Below are positions 22,818 to 31,828 of a DNA stretch of 64,000 nucleotides, one piece after another. Both the position numbers and the translations under genes were made by a program. The notes below the pieces were generated by a model. The model was not told the DNA's origin, searched no databases, and saw only the letters and a program-made list of their open reading frames with translations. The stretch is from Rhodobacteraceae bacterium M385 (lineage in GTDB: Bacteria; Pseudomonadota; Alphaproteobacteria; Rhodobacterales; Rhodobacteraceae). Positions within the stretch are counted from its first letter, which is position 1; every line of letters begins with the position of its first letter. Location: NCBI GenBank assembly GCA_025141835.1, contig CP081102.1:682001-746000 (forward strand), given 5' to 3'.

Positions 22818-24372
22818 AGGGGCCTCCGGGGAGTTTAGGTGCGGCGTTCAGAAGGGTCTGCGTGTAGGTATGTTGCGGGTTGGTGAAGACGGCTTGCGTG
22901 TCTCCCTGTTCCACGATCTGGCCCTTTTGCATCACCAAAACGCGGTCTGTGATGGAGCGAACAACCGTCAAATCGTGAGAGATAAACAGATAGCTTAGCC
23001 CGAAATCCCCCTGCAAATCCGCCAACAGATCAAGGATTTGCGCCCGCACCGACACGTCCAACGCGCTGACGGCTTCATCTAGCACCAAAAGTTTGGGCTT
23101 GGTTATCAACGCGCGGGCAATGGCGATGCGCTGGCGCTGCCCGCCCGAGAATTCGTGGGGGTATTTCAGGGCATCATCGGGCGACAGGCGCACGGCCTCC
23201 AGCGCTTCTGCCACGGCGGGGCCGGGGTCGGGCTTGGTGTCGAGCAGGTGGAACGGTTCTGTCACGATGCGGTCCACACGCCAGCGTGGGTTGAAGCTGC
23301 CGTAGGGGTCTTGGAACACGACCTGCACATCGGCCCGTAGCGCGCGCGGCATCTGCGGGCTGACGCCGTGGCCGTTCAGGGTAATGCTGCCCGAACTCAC
23401 CGGATCAAGGCCAAGGATCGCGCGGGTCAGGGTAGATTTCCCGCAACCGCTTTCGCCCACCAACCCAAGGCTTTCGCCCCGTTGCAGATCGAAGGAGACC
23501 CCATCGACAGCGCGCACGGGCGGACCTCGGTGGAAGCCCTGGCGGGGGCCGGGGTAGTGGCGGTGCACATCGCGCAGGGACAAGATCGCATCGGGCAGGG
23601 CCTCTGCCGCGCGGTCGGGCTGATGCGAGGATGCCGCGAACAGCGCCCGTGTGTAGGGATGGGTTTGGTCGCGCAAGACCTGCGCCGTTGGCCCTTGCTC
23701 CACAATTTGGCCGCTTTGCATCACCGCGATGCGGTCGGCCATGTCGGACACCACGGCCAGATCATGGGTAATCAGCAGCAGCGACATGCCTTCTTCGGCG
23801 ACCAGTTCCTTCAACAGGTCAAGGATTTGCGCCTGTGTCGTGACATCCAGCGCCGTCGTGGGCTCATCCGCGATAAGCAGGCGCGGATGCAGGGCGATGG
23901 CGCTGGCGATGCAGACGCGCTGCCGCTGGCCGCCGGAAAGCTCGTGGGGGAAACGGTCCAGCGCAATGTGGGACAAGCCCACACGATCCAGCCTGTCTCT
24001 CGCAATCTCTCGGGCCTTGGCGCGGGTGGTGTCGGTGTGGATCAACAGCGTTTCGGCCACTTGGTCGCCAATGGTTTGCACCGGGTTCAGGGCGGTCATC
24101 GGCTCTTGAAAAATCATCGCGATGTCGTTGCCGCGCAGGCCTTGCAAGGCGTGTTCGTCCAGCGCCAGCAGGTCCACCCCGTCCAGCAATGCACGGCCCC
24201 TTGTCTCGGCGCGGCGGGGCAACAGACCCATCATCGCCAGCGCCGTCATCGACTTGCCCGAGCCGCTTTCGCCCACCAGACCGAAAATCTCTTTCGGGCG
24301 GATCGACAGGCTCACGTCGTCCAGGATCGCCTTGCGCCCGATGCTGAGAGACAGCCCTTCAACCTCAATCAT
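22801..24372 (-). CDS. Peptide-type ABC importer, fused double ATPase (DppD-DppF)
   Basis: The 523-residue protein joins two ABC cassettes. The first has LVGESGSGKSMTALAM, HELSGGQRQRVCIASAIA and LLIADEPTTALDVTTQ; the second has LVGESGCGKSTLTRAI, HEFSGGQRQRIAIARALI and LLVLDEAVSALDVSVR. In most peptide/nickel importers these are two genes. In the second Walker B the usual EPT is EAV, as is common in this family. It overlaps the permease gene upstream by 4 bp. It provides ATP hydrolysis for uptake of peptides or related oligomers. Confidence 0.95.
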   Translation of the reverse strand: MIEVEGLSLSIGRKAILDDVSLSIRPKEIFGLVGESGSGKSMTALAMMGLLPRRAETRGRALLDGVDLLALDEHALQGLRGNDIAMIFQEPMTALNPVQTIGDQVAETLLIHTDTTRAKAREIARDRLDRVGLSHIALDRFPHELSGGQRQRVCIASAIALHPRLLIADEPTTALDVTTQAQILDLLKELVAEEGMSLLLITHDLAVVSDMADRIAVMQSGQIVEQGPTAQVLRDQTHPYTRALFAASSHQPDRAAEALPDAILSLRDVHRHYPGPRQGFHRGPPVRAVDGVSFDLQRGESLGLVGESGCGKSTLTRAILGLDPVSSGSITLNGHGVSPQMPRALRADVQVVFQDPYGSFNPRWRVDRIVTEPFHLLDTKPDPGPAVAEALEAVRLSPDDALKYPHEFSGGQRQRIAIARALITKPKLLVLDEAVSALDVSVRAQILDLLADLQGDFGLSYLFISHDLTVVRSITDRVLVMQKGQIVEQGDTQAVFTNPQHTYTQTLLNAAPKLPGGPYDTLV

Positions 24373-25193
24373 CCTCGAGCCCTCCGCAGGCGCGGATCAA
24401 GGGCATCGCGTAGCCCGTCGCCCATCAGGTTGAGGCCAAGCACCAGAAGCACGATCGACAGGCCCGGCAGAAACGCCAGATGCGCGTGGGAATAAACCAT
24501 CGTCTGCGCGTCGGCCAACATCTTGCCAAGGGACGCCGTGGGCGGCTGCGCCCCAAGGCCCACGTAGGACAGGCCCGCCTCGGCCAGAATGCCGAGAGAG
24601 AACTGGATCGTGGCCTGCACGATCAACAGGTTCGCGATGTTGGGCAGAATGTGTTCGAAGCTGATCCGTGTGGGGGATTTGCCAGCGGTGCGGGCGGCGA
24701 GGATGTACTCGAGTGTCCAGATCGGCAGCGCCCCGCCGCGGGCGACACGGGCGAAAACGGGGATGTTGAAGATACCAATGGCCAGGATCGCATTGGTGGC
24801 CGAAGGGCCGTAGACGGCGGTAATCAGGATCGCGATCACAAGGGACGGGAAGGCAAAAATCAGGTCGTTGCCCCGCATGATGACCTCGTCCAGCAGGGAC
24901 CCTTTGGTCGCCGCCGCCGCCAGCCCCAAGGGCACGCCCAAACCCACGCCGATGCCCACGGCGACCAGCGCCACAGCGATCGAGGTCTGGGTGCCCTCCA
25001 TCAGCATCGACACAAGGTCGCGGCCAAACTGATCGGTCCCGAACCAATGGGCGGCAGAGGCCGGTTGCAAGCGGTCCGCGATGGAGAGACTGGCCGTGTC
25101 GTAGGGTGTCCAGACCAACGACAGCAGCGCCAAGGCAAGGAAAAAGCCCGATATGAGCGTGCCGAAAACAAGGGCAGGGGGCAGGTGTTTCAT
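24369..25193 (-). CDS. Peptide-type ABC importer, inner-membrane permease (DppC-like)
   Basis: The 274-residue permease has an N-terminal anchor helix (about 9-31), HWFGTDQFGRDLVSMLMEGT (the DppC signature region, about 49-68), and the EAA loop in ARTAGKSPTRISFEHILPN (about 167-185) that contacts the ATPase. About six helices are present. It overlaps both neighbours by 4 bp. Confidence 0.95.
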   Translation of the reverse strand: MKHLPPALVFGTLISGFFLALALLSLVWTPYDTASLSIADRLQPASAAHWFGTDQFGRDLVSMLMEGTQTSIAVALVAVGIGVGLGVPLGLAAAATKGSLLDEVIMRGNDLIFAFPSLVIAILITAVYGPSATNAILAIGIFNIPVFARVARGGALPIWTLEYILAARTAGKSPTRISFEHILPNIANLLIVQATIQFSLGILAEAGLSYVGLGAQPPTASLGKMLADAQTMVYSHAHLAFLPGLSIVLLVLGLNLMGDGLRDALDPRLRRARG

Positions 25194-26131
25194 GTGCGGC
25201 GAAGCCTCGGGTCCACGATGGCGTAGGCGATGTCCACAAGGAAGGTCACCACGATCACCGCGAAGACAAGCAGCATGGTGACGCTTTCCACCACGATCAA
25301 ATCCCTCTGGGTGATGCCTTGGAAAATCAACCGCCCAAGGCCGGGCAGGTAGAAGACGTTTTCGATAATGATCGCGCCCGCCAGTAGGAAGCTGAACTGC
25401 AATCCGATGATGGTCAGCACCGGGATCAGCGCGTTGCGCAATGCGTGGCGCAGGATTGCTTGGCGCGGTGACAGACCCTTGGCGCGGGCGGTGCGGATGT
25501 AATCTTGGTCCAACGTCTCGATCAGGGCCGAGCGCATGACCCGCGCCAGGATAGCCGCTTGCGGTAGGGCCAAGGCGATGGCGGGCAGGGTAAGGGACCG
25601 CAGCGCGGCCCCCGGATCATCCCAGCCGCCAAACCCGCCCGAGGGGAACCACTGCCGCTTCACCGCGAACAGCAACACAAGGAACATGGCGAACCAGAAG
25701 TTCGGCACCGCAATGCCCAATTGCGTCACGCCCATGGTCAGATAATCGCCGATGCGGCCCCTGTTTGCGGCGGCCAGAACGCCCACGGGCACGGCGATCA
25801 ACGTCGAGAGGATCAGCGCTAGAACCGCCAAGGGAACCGAGATCCAGATCCGGTCTGCAATCAGCTCGGCCACCGGCACGCGGTAATTGTACGACGTGCC
25901 GAAATCCCCCGTGACCATGCCGGTCACCCACGACAGGTAGCGTGTGGCCAAACTGCCCTCTAACCCCAATTCGGCCCGCAGGTTGGTTATGGCCTCTTCG
26001 GTGGCGTTCAGGCCCAACATATAGGCGGCGGGGTCGCCGGGGATCACCTCCACCACCGCGAAAATCGCGAAGCTGGCGACGATCAGGCTCAGGCTCAGGG
26101 ACAGGGCACGGAAGAGGAGATAGCGGCTCAT
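25190..26131 (-). CDS. Peptide-type ABC importer, inner-membrane permease (DppB-like)
   Basis: The 313-residue permease begins MSRYLLFRALSLSLSLIVAS and has the DppB-type VIPGDPAAYMLGLNATEEAI, six helices and the EAA loop RTARAKGLSPRQAILRHALR. It is the first gene of the operon. Its start faces the plus-strand Hint gene across a 188-bp divergent promoter region. The matching binding protein is not adjacent but lies 4 kb away on the same strand (30287-31771). Confidence 0.95.
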   Translation of the reverse strand: MSRYLLFRALSLSLSLIVASFAIFAVVEVIPGDPAAYMLGLNATEEAITNLRAELGLEGSLATRYLSWVTGMVTGDFGTSYNYRVPVAELIADRIWISVPLAVLALILSTLIAVPVGVLAAANRGRIGDYLTMGVTQLGIAVPNFWFAMFLVLLFAVKRQWFPSGGFGGWDDPGAALRSLTLPAIALALPQAAILARVMRSALIETLDQDYIRTARAKGLSPRQAILRHALRNALIPVLTIIGLQFSFLLAGAIIIENVFYLPGLGRLIFQGITQRDLIVVESVTMLLVFAVIVVTFLVDIAYAIVDPRLRRT

Positions 26132-26319
26132 GCAGGCGACGTTACGGCGGTCGCGCGCAATGGGCCAGAGGGCTTGGTTAACCTTGCGCCGATCAGGGCA
26201 CCTGACACGGCGTTAACCATTGGGGCGGCAATTGGCCCTCAGCGTCATATTGACGGCTGATTTATCGGGCTATCTTGCCCTGTATACTTCTATGTCCCTC
26301 CGATTTCGGTGCAAAAACC

Positions 26320-27327
26320 ATGCCAACGCTCGTCATTTATGAGATTAATACCGACCCGCTCGGATCGTCCAACGTGACCGTTCTTAACGAGTATGTCGTT
26401 GATGTTATTGACGATGATGCGCTTCTGGAAGATCCCGATGGCAACGGTCCACAGCTCGATGTCAGCGGCATTCCCGGCTTTAACGGCGATTCGACCAATT
26501 TCCAGACGTTCGAGGCTTATACCGGTACGCTCGCCGGAAACCCGGTGAGTTTCACGCTGCTGCAATATTCCAGCCCGGTGCTGATTGTGGCCACTCAGGG
26601 CACATTTGACGTGGGCGACACGATCACCGGGACGAACAACAACATCGTTAACGCCCCCGCCAGCGCCTATGCGACGCTGCCCGATTTCGTCTGTTTCGTC
26701 GCCGGATCGCAGGTGGAAACGCCCCGTGGCCCTCGGGCAATTGAAACGCTATCGCCCGGCGATATGGTGCTGACAGCGCAGGGCTATGCCAAGCCCATCC
26801 GCTGGATCGGTCGGCGCAAGATCAGCGCGGCAGAGCTGGCGCGGAACCCGCATCTCGCCCCTGTGGCGATTGCGCCCGATGCCATCGCGCCCGGTGTGCC
26901 TTCGGCCCCGGTGCAAGTGTCGCCGCAACACCGCATCGCTTTAGGCACCGGCAAAAGCCATGTCGCGTTGGATGACGCTGCGGTGCTTGTGCCTGCGCAA
27001 TGGTTAACGCAGCGCCCCGGTATTTCCCTCGGCAACGCCGAGCACGGGGTGGATTACGTGCATATCTTACTGGACCACCACGAAGTGGTGAATGTCGCGG
27101 GCCTGTGGTCCGAGACCTTGTTTCTGGGCGACACGATGCTTGACGCGCTTTGTCCCGCTGCCCGCGATGAGATCGCGCAGATATTCCCGGATCTGGGCCA
27201 AGGACCTCAACGGACCGAGGAAACCTGCCTGCGCGTCGCCACCAAGCAAGAGGCCTGCGTTGCCCTGCATGATTTCTGCGCCTTTGATACCGACCTTGTC
27301 ACCGGTTCCCTGCCAATGACGGGGTAG
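26320..27327 (+). CDS. Hint (hedgehog/intein)-domain protein
   Basis: From ATG 26320 the product has 335 residues. Residues 1-124 are beta-rich, acidic and lack a signal peptide. The Hint_2-type domain starts at C125 (CFVAGSQVETPRGPRAIETL, then SPGDMVLTAQGYAKPIRWIG) and includes VQVSPQHRIAL and LLDHHEVVNVAGLWSETLFL. These match the Hint domains widespread in secreted or S-layer-associated proteins of Rhodobacterales. A Hint domain can self-cleave at its first cysteine. The final residues LPMTG resemble a sortase motif only by chance (no following helix). Confidence 0.85.
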   Translation: MPTLVIYEINTDPLGSSNVTVLNEYVVDVIDDDALLEDPDGNGPQLDVSGIPGFNGDSTNFQTFEAYTGTLAGNPVSFTLLQYSSPVLIVATQGTFDVGDTITGTNNNIVNAPASAYATLPDFVCFVAGSQVETPRGPRAIETLSPGDMVLTAQGYAKPIRWIGRRKISAAELARNPHLAPVAIAPDAIAPGVPSAPVQVSPQHRIALGTGKSHVALDDAAVLVPAQWLTQRPGISLGNAEHGVDYVHILLDHHEVVNVAGLWSETLFLGDTMLDALCPAARDEIAQIFPDLGQGPQRTEETCLRVATKQEACVALHDFCAFDTDLVTGSLPMTG

Positions 27328-27464
27328 GCGGCGCGCCACTCGCAAAGCCCTTGCCAGAATGCCAATCCCCCGGTTACATCTGCCCTACGGCTGAAGCGAT
27401 GGCGTCGCTTTCTTTGGCCAAACTGCCCTGAACGCCGGGGCCTTCTGTCAAAGGAGGGTCCGCG

Positions 27465-28670
27465 ATGCAGCGCCCCCAATTTTACGAGATGCACAACGGC
27501 CAGAAGGCGGCTTTGCCCTTCGATCTGTCCGAGTATGACGCCCGCCTGCGCGGTCTTCGCGCGATCATGGCGGCGCAAGGCGTGTCGGTTGCGGTCCTGA
27601 CCTCGATGCACAACATCGCCTATTATTCGGGGTTCCTTTATTGCGCGTTCGGGCGGCCTTATGGGCTGGTGGTCACCGCCGAGCGAAGCGTTGTCATCAG
27701 CGCGGGCATCGACGCGGGCCAACCGTGGCGGCGCTGCGCCCATGAGGCGCTGACCTATACGGATTGGGAGCGGAACAACTACTGGCGCACCATCCGCCAT
27801 GTGGCGGGTGAGGGCGCGCGTGTGGGGTTTGAGGGGGACCATATCTCGGTCGCGCAACATGGGCTGTTGAGCGCATTTCTGAAGCCCGCCGCCTTGGTCG
27901 ATATCGCGCCCGCCACCATGGTGCAGCGGATGATGAAATCCGACGCCGAACGCGCCTTGATCCGTGCAGGCGCGGCCACGGCAGATGTGGGCGGCTACGC
28001 GATCCGCGATGCGGTCCGGGCCGGGGCGCGGGAAATCGACATCGCCATGGCAGGGCGCGACGCGATGGAAGCGCACATCGCCGCAGAATTCCCCGATGCC
28101 GAATACCGCGACACTTGGGTTTGGTTCCAATCGGGGCTGAACACCGACGGCGCCCACAACCCGGTGACCGCGCGGGCCTTGGGGCGGGGGGATATCCTGT
28201 CGCTCAACACCTTCCCGATGATCTCGGGCTACTACACGGCGCTGGAGCGCACGATGTTTGTCGAAACCGTAGATGCGGCCTCCCTGCGCATATGGGAGAC
28301 CAACGTCGCGGCCCATGAGTTGGGGATTTCCCTGATTAAACCGGGCGCAAGCTGTGCCGAGATCACCGCCGGGGTGAATGAGTTCTTCGCCGAGGAAGAC
28401 CTGCTGCAATACCGCAGTTTCGGCTACGGCCATTCGTTCGGGGTACTGTCCCATTACTACGGGCGCGAGGCGGGGCTGGAGCTGCGCGAAGATATCGACA
28501 CGGTGCTGGAACCCGGCATGGTCATTTCGATGGAGCCGATGGTGACGATCCCCGAAGGCCAGCCCGGCGCAGGTGGTTACCGTGAACATGACATCCTGAT
28601 CGTGACCGAGGACGGGGCCGAAAACATCACTGGCTACCCCTATGGGCCAGAGTTCAACGTGGTCGGGTAA
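27465..28670 (+). CDS. Creatinase (creatine amidinohydrolase)
   Basis: The 401-residue protein of the M24 pita-bread fold matches Pseudomonas creatinase along its whole length as I remember it: TSMHNIAYYSGFLYCAFGRP (47-66), GIDAGQPWRR, WFQSGLNTDGAHNPVT (220-235), FGYGHSFGVLSHYYGREAGL and PGAGGYREHDILIV. H231 corresponds to the catalytic histidine (H232 in P. putida numbering). It hydrolyses creatine to sarcosine and urea, in the cytoplasm, without metal. The start ATG 27465 follows AAAGGAGG. No sarcosine oxidase, creatininase or urease is adjacent. Prolidase-like M24 activity is less likely because the metal ligands are absent. Confidence 0.9.
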   Translation: MQRPQFYEMHNGQKAALPFDLSEYDARLRGLRAIMAAQGVSVAVLTSMHNIAYYSGFLYCAFGRPYGLVVTAERSVVISAGIDAGQPWRRCAHEALTYTDWERNNYWRTIRHVAGEGARVGFEGDHISVAQHGLLSAFLKPAALVDIAPATMVQRMMKSDAERALIRAGAATADVGGYAIRDAVRAGAREIDIAMAGRDAMEAHIAAEFPDAEYRDTWVWFQSGLNTDGAHNPVTARALGRGDILSLNTFPMISGYYTALERTMFVETVDAASLRIWETNVAAHELGISLIKPGASCAEITAGVNEFFAEEDLLQYRSFGYGHSFGVLSHYYGREAGLELREDIDTVLEPGMVISMEPMVTIPEGQPGAGGYREHDILIVTEDGAENITGYPYGPEFNVVG

Positions 28671-28686
28671 GGGGTGATGCCGCCGA

Positions 28687-28722
28687 CCCCCGCCCGCGTC
28701 GTGTCGTGTTGCGGGCTGGGGG
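28687..28722. terminator. GC-rich hairpin between convergent genes
   Basis: CCCCCGCCCGC ... GCGGGCTGGGGG forms a long stem with a 13-nt loop between the creatinase stop and the convergent secreted-protein stop. No clear T-run on either strand; probably a bidirectional end-of-transcript structure. Confidence 0.45.
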
Positions 28723-28737
28723 TGGGGGCAGGGCGAT

Positions 28738-30150
28738 CTAGTCTACGTCCAGCGTTACGCCGTCGGTGTCGATCCCGTCAGCCATTTCGCTCTCCACGAC
28801 GTAGACATTGCCCTCTCCGCTGCCGTCTTGCACGGCCTCTACCCCAAGGTCGCCGCCGTCATTTCCGGCGGTGGCCGAGCTGATCAGCGTCATCATCAGA
28901 TCGCCCGCGTCGTCTTCCTCAGCCACGATGCCCACACCGCCGTTGGACGAGGCCTCGACCGCCGTTGCCGTCACATAGACGCTGCCCGGCCCTTCCTCGG
29001 ACAGCTTGATTGCGTCGTCGATATTGCCGTTGCCGATGATGCCGGTGAAGACCACGTCGATGTCGCCCGGGCCTTGTTCGTCGAAGTCATAACCCTCATC
29101 GAAATTGCCAAGCATTTGCCCGATGGACAATGTCGCGATGATGCTGCCGGGACCGGCTTCATCGATGTCAAAGCCATCGTCTACGTCGATGGAGTATTCA
29201 TATTCCTCCACACTGCCGCCTTCATAGGTTTCGACCTCCAGCTCAAAACAGCCCATGTCTGGCGTGTCGTCAGAAGGCTGGGGCAGGTCTCCTACGATGA
29301 TCTCGAATTCTTCAAATTCGCCCTCGGGTTCGGCGGGCAGGAATGAGGCCAGCACGGCGGGGTCGCAGTAGCTGCCGTTCTCGATAAAATTGGCCCGGAT
29401 CAGGTCCACGATCACGTCGCCCGCTTGGCCCTCGTCCAACTCGAACCCGTCGGCGCCCACCCCTGTCGCAACAAGGTTCACCCCGGTCAGGTCAATGCTT
29501 CCCGGTCCGCGTTCGTCCACACGCAAGCCGTCGGCGTCAAAGCTGCCTTGCCCCACGTCCGAGATATGCACCCGGTTCAGCTCCAACTGGATCGACGCGG
29601 CAGAGCCTTCACCCGTCCCGCCATCGCCGCTGCCGCAATCGTCGGCCAAGGTGCAATCGGATACGTGGATGCCGTGGCCTGCCACGCCCGACACGGCCAC
29701 ATTCGTCAGCACAAGACTCACCACGCCTTCCGCGTCCTCGGCGACGTCTAGAAAGATGCCTTTTCCGGGTGTCTCTGCGGTGCTTTGGTTGGCAAGGGAA
29801 TAGCCGCCCGGTCCGGTGAAGCGCGTGGCGATGATCGCCAAGACCTGCGGGCCGATGGCCGACAGAAGCGTCACGTCATTGTCGGACGCGATGGTCACGC
29901 CGTTGCCCATGATGACCAGCGGAGAGGTGCCCTCATACCGCAAACCGACTTCCGTGGTGATCGTGCCGTCGGCTTGGGTGACGTAGATCACCGTCCGCTC
30001 GTCCGATGCTGCCGCCGCGTCCAGGGCTTCCTGCAAAGAGCCGGGGCCGGTGGGGTAGAAGTTCGTCACCATCAGCGTTTCGGCCAGGGCGGGGGAGGTC
30101 AGGCAGAGGGCGAGGGCGGCGCTGGAAAAAAGGTTAAGGGGCAGCGACAT
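28738..30150 (-). CDS. Secreted beta-helix protein with acidic GPG repeats
   Basis: The 470-residue protein has a signal peptide (MSLPLNLFSSAALALCLTSP, then ALAETLMVTN). The next segment, GPGSLQEALDAAAASDERTV, is typical of right-handed parallel beta-helix (pectate-lyase-like, CSLREA-related) proteins. From about residue 200 a repeated acidic motif occurs: VDERGPGSIDL, LDEGQAGDVIV, IDEAGPGSIIA, FDEQGPGDIDV, LSEEGPGSVYV, each about 22-60 residues apart. Two paired cysteines occur (SDCTLADDCGSG; SYCDP and MGCFE). The very low pI and repeat spacing suggest a calcium-binding exported solenoid. No catalytic site is recognised. Confidence 0.75.
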   Translation of the reverse strand: MSLPLNLFSSAALALCLTSPALAETLMVTNFYPTGPGSLQEALDAAAASDERTVIYVTQADGTITTEVGLRYEGTSPLVIMGNGVTIASDNDVTLLSAIGPQVLAIIATRFTGPGGYSLANQSTAETPGKGIFLDVAEDAEGVVSLVLTNVAVSGVAGHGIHVSDCTLADDCGSGDGGTGEGSAASIQLELNRVHISDVGQGSFDADGLRVDERGPGSIDLTGVNLVATGVGADGFELDEGQAGDVIVDLIRANFIENGSYCDPAVLASFLPAEPEGEFEEFEIIVGDLPQPSDDTPDMGCFELEVETYEGGSVEEYEYSIDVDDGFDIDEAGPGSIIATLSIGQMLGNFDEGYDFDEQGPGDIDVVFTGIIGNGNIDDAIKLSEEGPGSVYVTATAVEASSNGGVGIVAEEDDAGDLMMTLISSATAGNDGGDLGVEAVQDGSGEGNVYVVESEMADGIDTDGVTLDVD

Positions 30151-30241
30151 GGAAAATCCTTGGGTGAAATAACATCGCGCCCGCAGGGCGCGTGGGCGCC
30201 GAAGGGCCGAAGGGCCGCAGGCGCAATCAGCGAAGCGCAAC

Positions 30242-30259
30242 GGGGGGCGTCAGCCCCCC
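30242..30259 (-). repeat. GGGGGGC/GCCCCCC hairpin downstream of the peptide-binding protein gene
   Basis: On the minus strand GGGGGGC-TGAC-GCCCCCC lies 28 bp after the binding-protein stop, followed by further GC-rich dyads (GGCCCTTCGGCCC type) up to 30180. It resembles the first hairpin of the composite repeats but lacks the CCAAGATGAAG tail. Confidence 0.6.
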
Positions 30260-30286
30260 GCTACAATGGCGTTTTTCAACGGCTGG

Positions 30287-31771
30287 TTACTCGCTCCAGC
30301 TGACGCCGGTCACGTCAATCGCCTGGGTGGGCGAGTTCGCCCAAAGGCCCACGATATTGGCATTGGCGACACCGGTTTTGGGCAGTTGGAACAGATAGGC
30401 GTTCACGTAATCATCCGCGATCATCTGCTGCGCGGCTTGGTTAATGCGCGTGCGCTCCGCCGGGTCCGTGGTGACGGAAAGCTCCTCCATCAGGGCTTGG
30501 AACTCGGCGTTGTCGTACTGGAAATAGTACTCGGGCCGGGCATAGATGTTGATGTCCGCTGGCTCTGTGTGGCTGATAATCGTCAGGTCAAAGTCGTAGC
30601 CCCGGAACACCTGTTCCAACCAACCGGCCCATTCGAGGTTGGTGATTTCCGTTGCAATGCCCACGTCGCGCAATTGGCTGGCGATGATCTCGCCACCACG
30701 GCGCGCATAGGCCGGCGGCGGCAACATCAGGCGCAGGGTCAGATCCTCGGCCCCCGCTTCGGCCAGCAGCTCTCGGGCGCGTTCTGGATCAAAGGCCGAT
30801 TGCCCGGTCAGGTCCACATAGTCAGGATTGTGGGGCGCGAAGTGCGTGCCGATGGGCGTGCCGTAGCCGAACATCGCGCCGTCGATGATGTCCTGGCGGT
30901 TGATCGCGTGGGAAATCGCTTGCCGGATCAGCGGGTTAGAAAGAACCTCTCCACCGTTGTTCATGGCAAGAATCGTCTCCCCTTCGGTGGAGCCGACGAT
31001 GACGTTGAAGCGGGGGTCGGCCTCAAACTGCGCCAGTGTTTCGGGGGCGGGAAAGACCGGGAAGGCATCCAGATCGCCCGCCATCATCGCGGCCATGGCG
31101 GCGTTGGGGTCGCTGATGAAGCGGAATGTCACCTCGGTCAGCGCTGGAGCGTCGCCCCAATAGCTGTCGTTGCGGGTCAGCGTGATGCTGTCGCCTTGGC
31201 GCCATTCGGTGAAGGAGAACGCGCCGGTGCCGATGGGGTTGGTCGCGTTGGTGTCGGCGCTGGCGGCGTCCACGATCACCGCGTCACCCCATGCCATGTC
31301 GAACAGGAACGCGCCGTCTGGCCCGTCGAGCGTGACGGTGACGGTGGTGTCATCCACCGCTTCGGCACTGACGATATTGGCAAAAAGGGCGGCCTGCGCG
31401 TTGGTGGAGCCTTCGGCCCGCGCCCGATCGAGAGAGAAGACAACGTCTTCCGCCGTCATCGCCGCGCCGTCATGGAAAGTCACGCCGTCGCGCAGGTGGA
31501 ACGTGTAGGTGGTGCCATCTTCCGAGATGTCCCAGCTTTCCGCGAGGCCGGGAATAACCGCGCCGTCGGCGGCGAAGCGGGTCAGCCCCTCGAACACGTT
31601 GGAGTAGACCACTTCGTCAATCGCGGCAGCCGCGCCGCCTGTGGGGTCCAGCATCGGCGGCTCCAGCTGCATGCCGATGCTAAGGGTGGTTTGTTGCGCC
31701 ATGGCGGTGCCAGCGGTCAGCGCCAAAACGGCGGCGCTAAGGCCCAAGATCGGGCGAAGGGTGGTTTTCAT
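30287..31771 (-). CDS. Peptide-type ABC importer, substrate-binding protein (SBP_bac_5)
   Basis: The 494-residue periplasmic protein has a signal peptide (MKTTLRPILGLSAAVLALTA, GTAMAQ) and the family-5 features LEPPMLDPTGGAAAAIDEVV, GLAESWDISEDGTTYTFHLR and DGVTFHDGAAMTAEDVVFSL. The last is the signature of DppA/OppA/NikA-like binding proteins. It is the only family-5 binding protein here and probably serves the permease/ATPase operon at 22801-26131, from which four genes separate it. Ligand unknown: peptides, glutathione, opines and even guanidino compounds are known in the family. Confidence 0.93.
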   Translation of the reverse strand: MKTTLRPILGLSAAVLALTAGTAMAQQTTLSIGMQLEPPMLDPTGGAAAAIDEVVYSNVFEGLTRFAADGAVIPGLAESWDISEDGTTYTFHLRDGVTFHDGAAMTAEDVVFSLDRARAEGSTNAQAALFANIVSAEAVDDTTVTVTLDGPDGAFLFDMAWGDAVIVDAASADTNATNPIGTGAFSFTEWRQGDSITLTRNDSYWGDAPALTEVTFRFISDPNAAMAAMMAGDLDAFPVFPAPETLAQFEADPRFNVIVGSTEGETILAMNNGGEVLSNPLIRQAISHAINRQDIIDGAMFGYGTPIGTHFAPHNPDYVDLTGQSAFDPERARELLAEAGAEDLTLRLMLPPPAYARRGGEIIASQLRDVGIATEITNLEWAGWLEQVFRGYDFDLTIISHTEPADINIYARPEYYFQYDNAEFQALMEELSVTTDPAERTRINQAAQQMIADDYVNAYLFQLPKTGVANANIVGLWANSPTQAIDVTGVSWSE

Positions 31772-31828
31772 GATCTCTCTCCCTGAGGTCTGATTTTGCC
31801 CTAGTGTGCCGCAGGGAAGCCGGGGAGC

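Noticed and set aside
23368..24495. Long plus-strand ORF (375 codons) opposite the fused ABC ATPase
   Set aside because: Mirror frame of a strongly conserved ATPase; histidine- and glutamine-rich composition is the usual antisense artefact in GC-rich DNA.
27313..27327. LPMTG end of the Hint protein as a sortase signal
   Set aside because: It is at the very C-terminus with no hydrophobic helix or basic tail, and sortase anchoring is not expected in this group.
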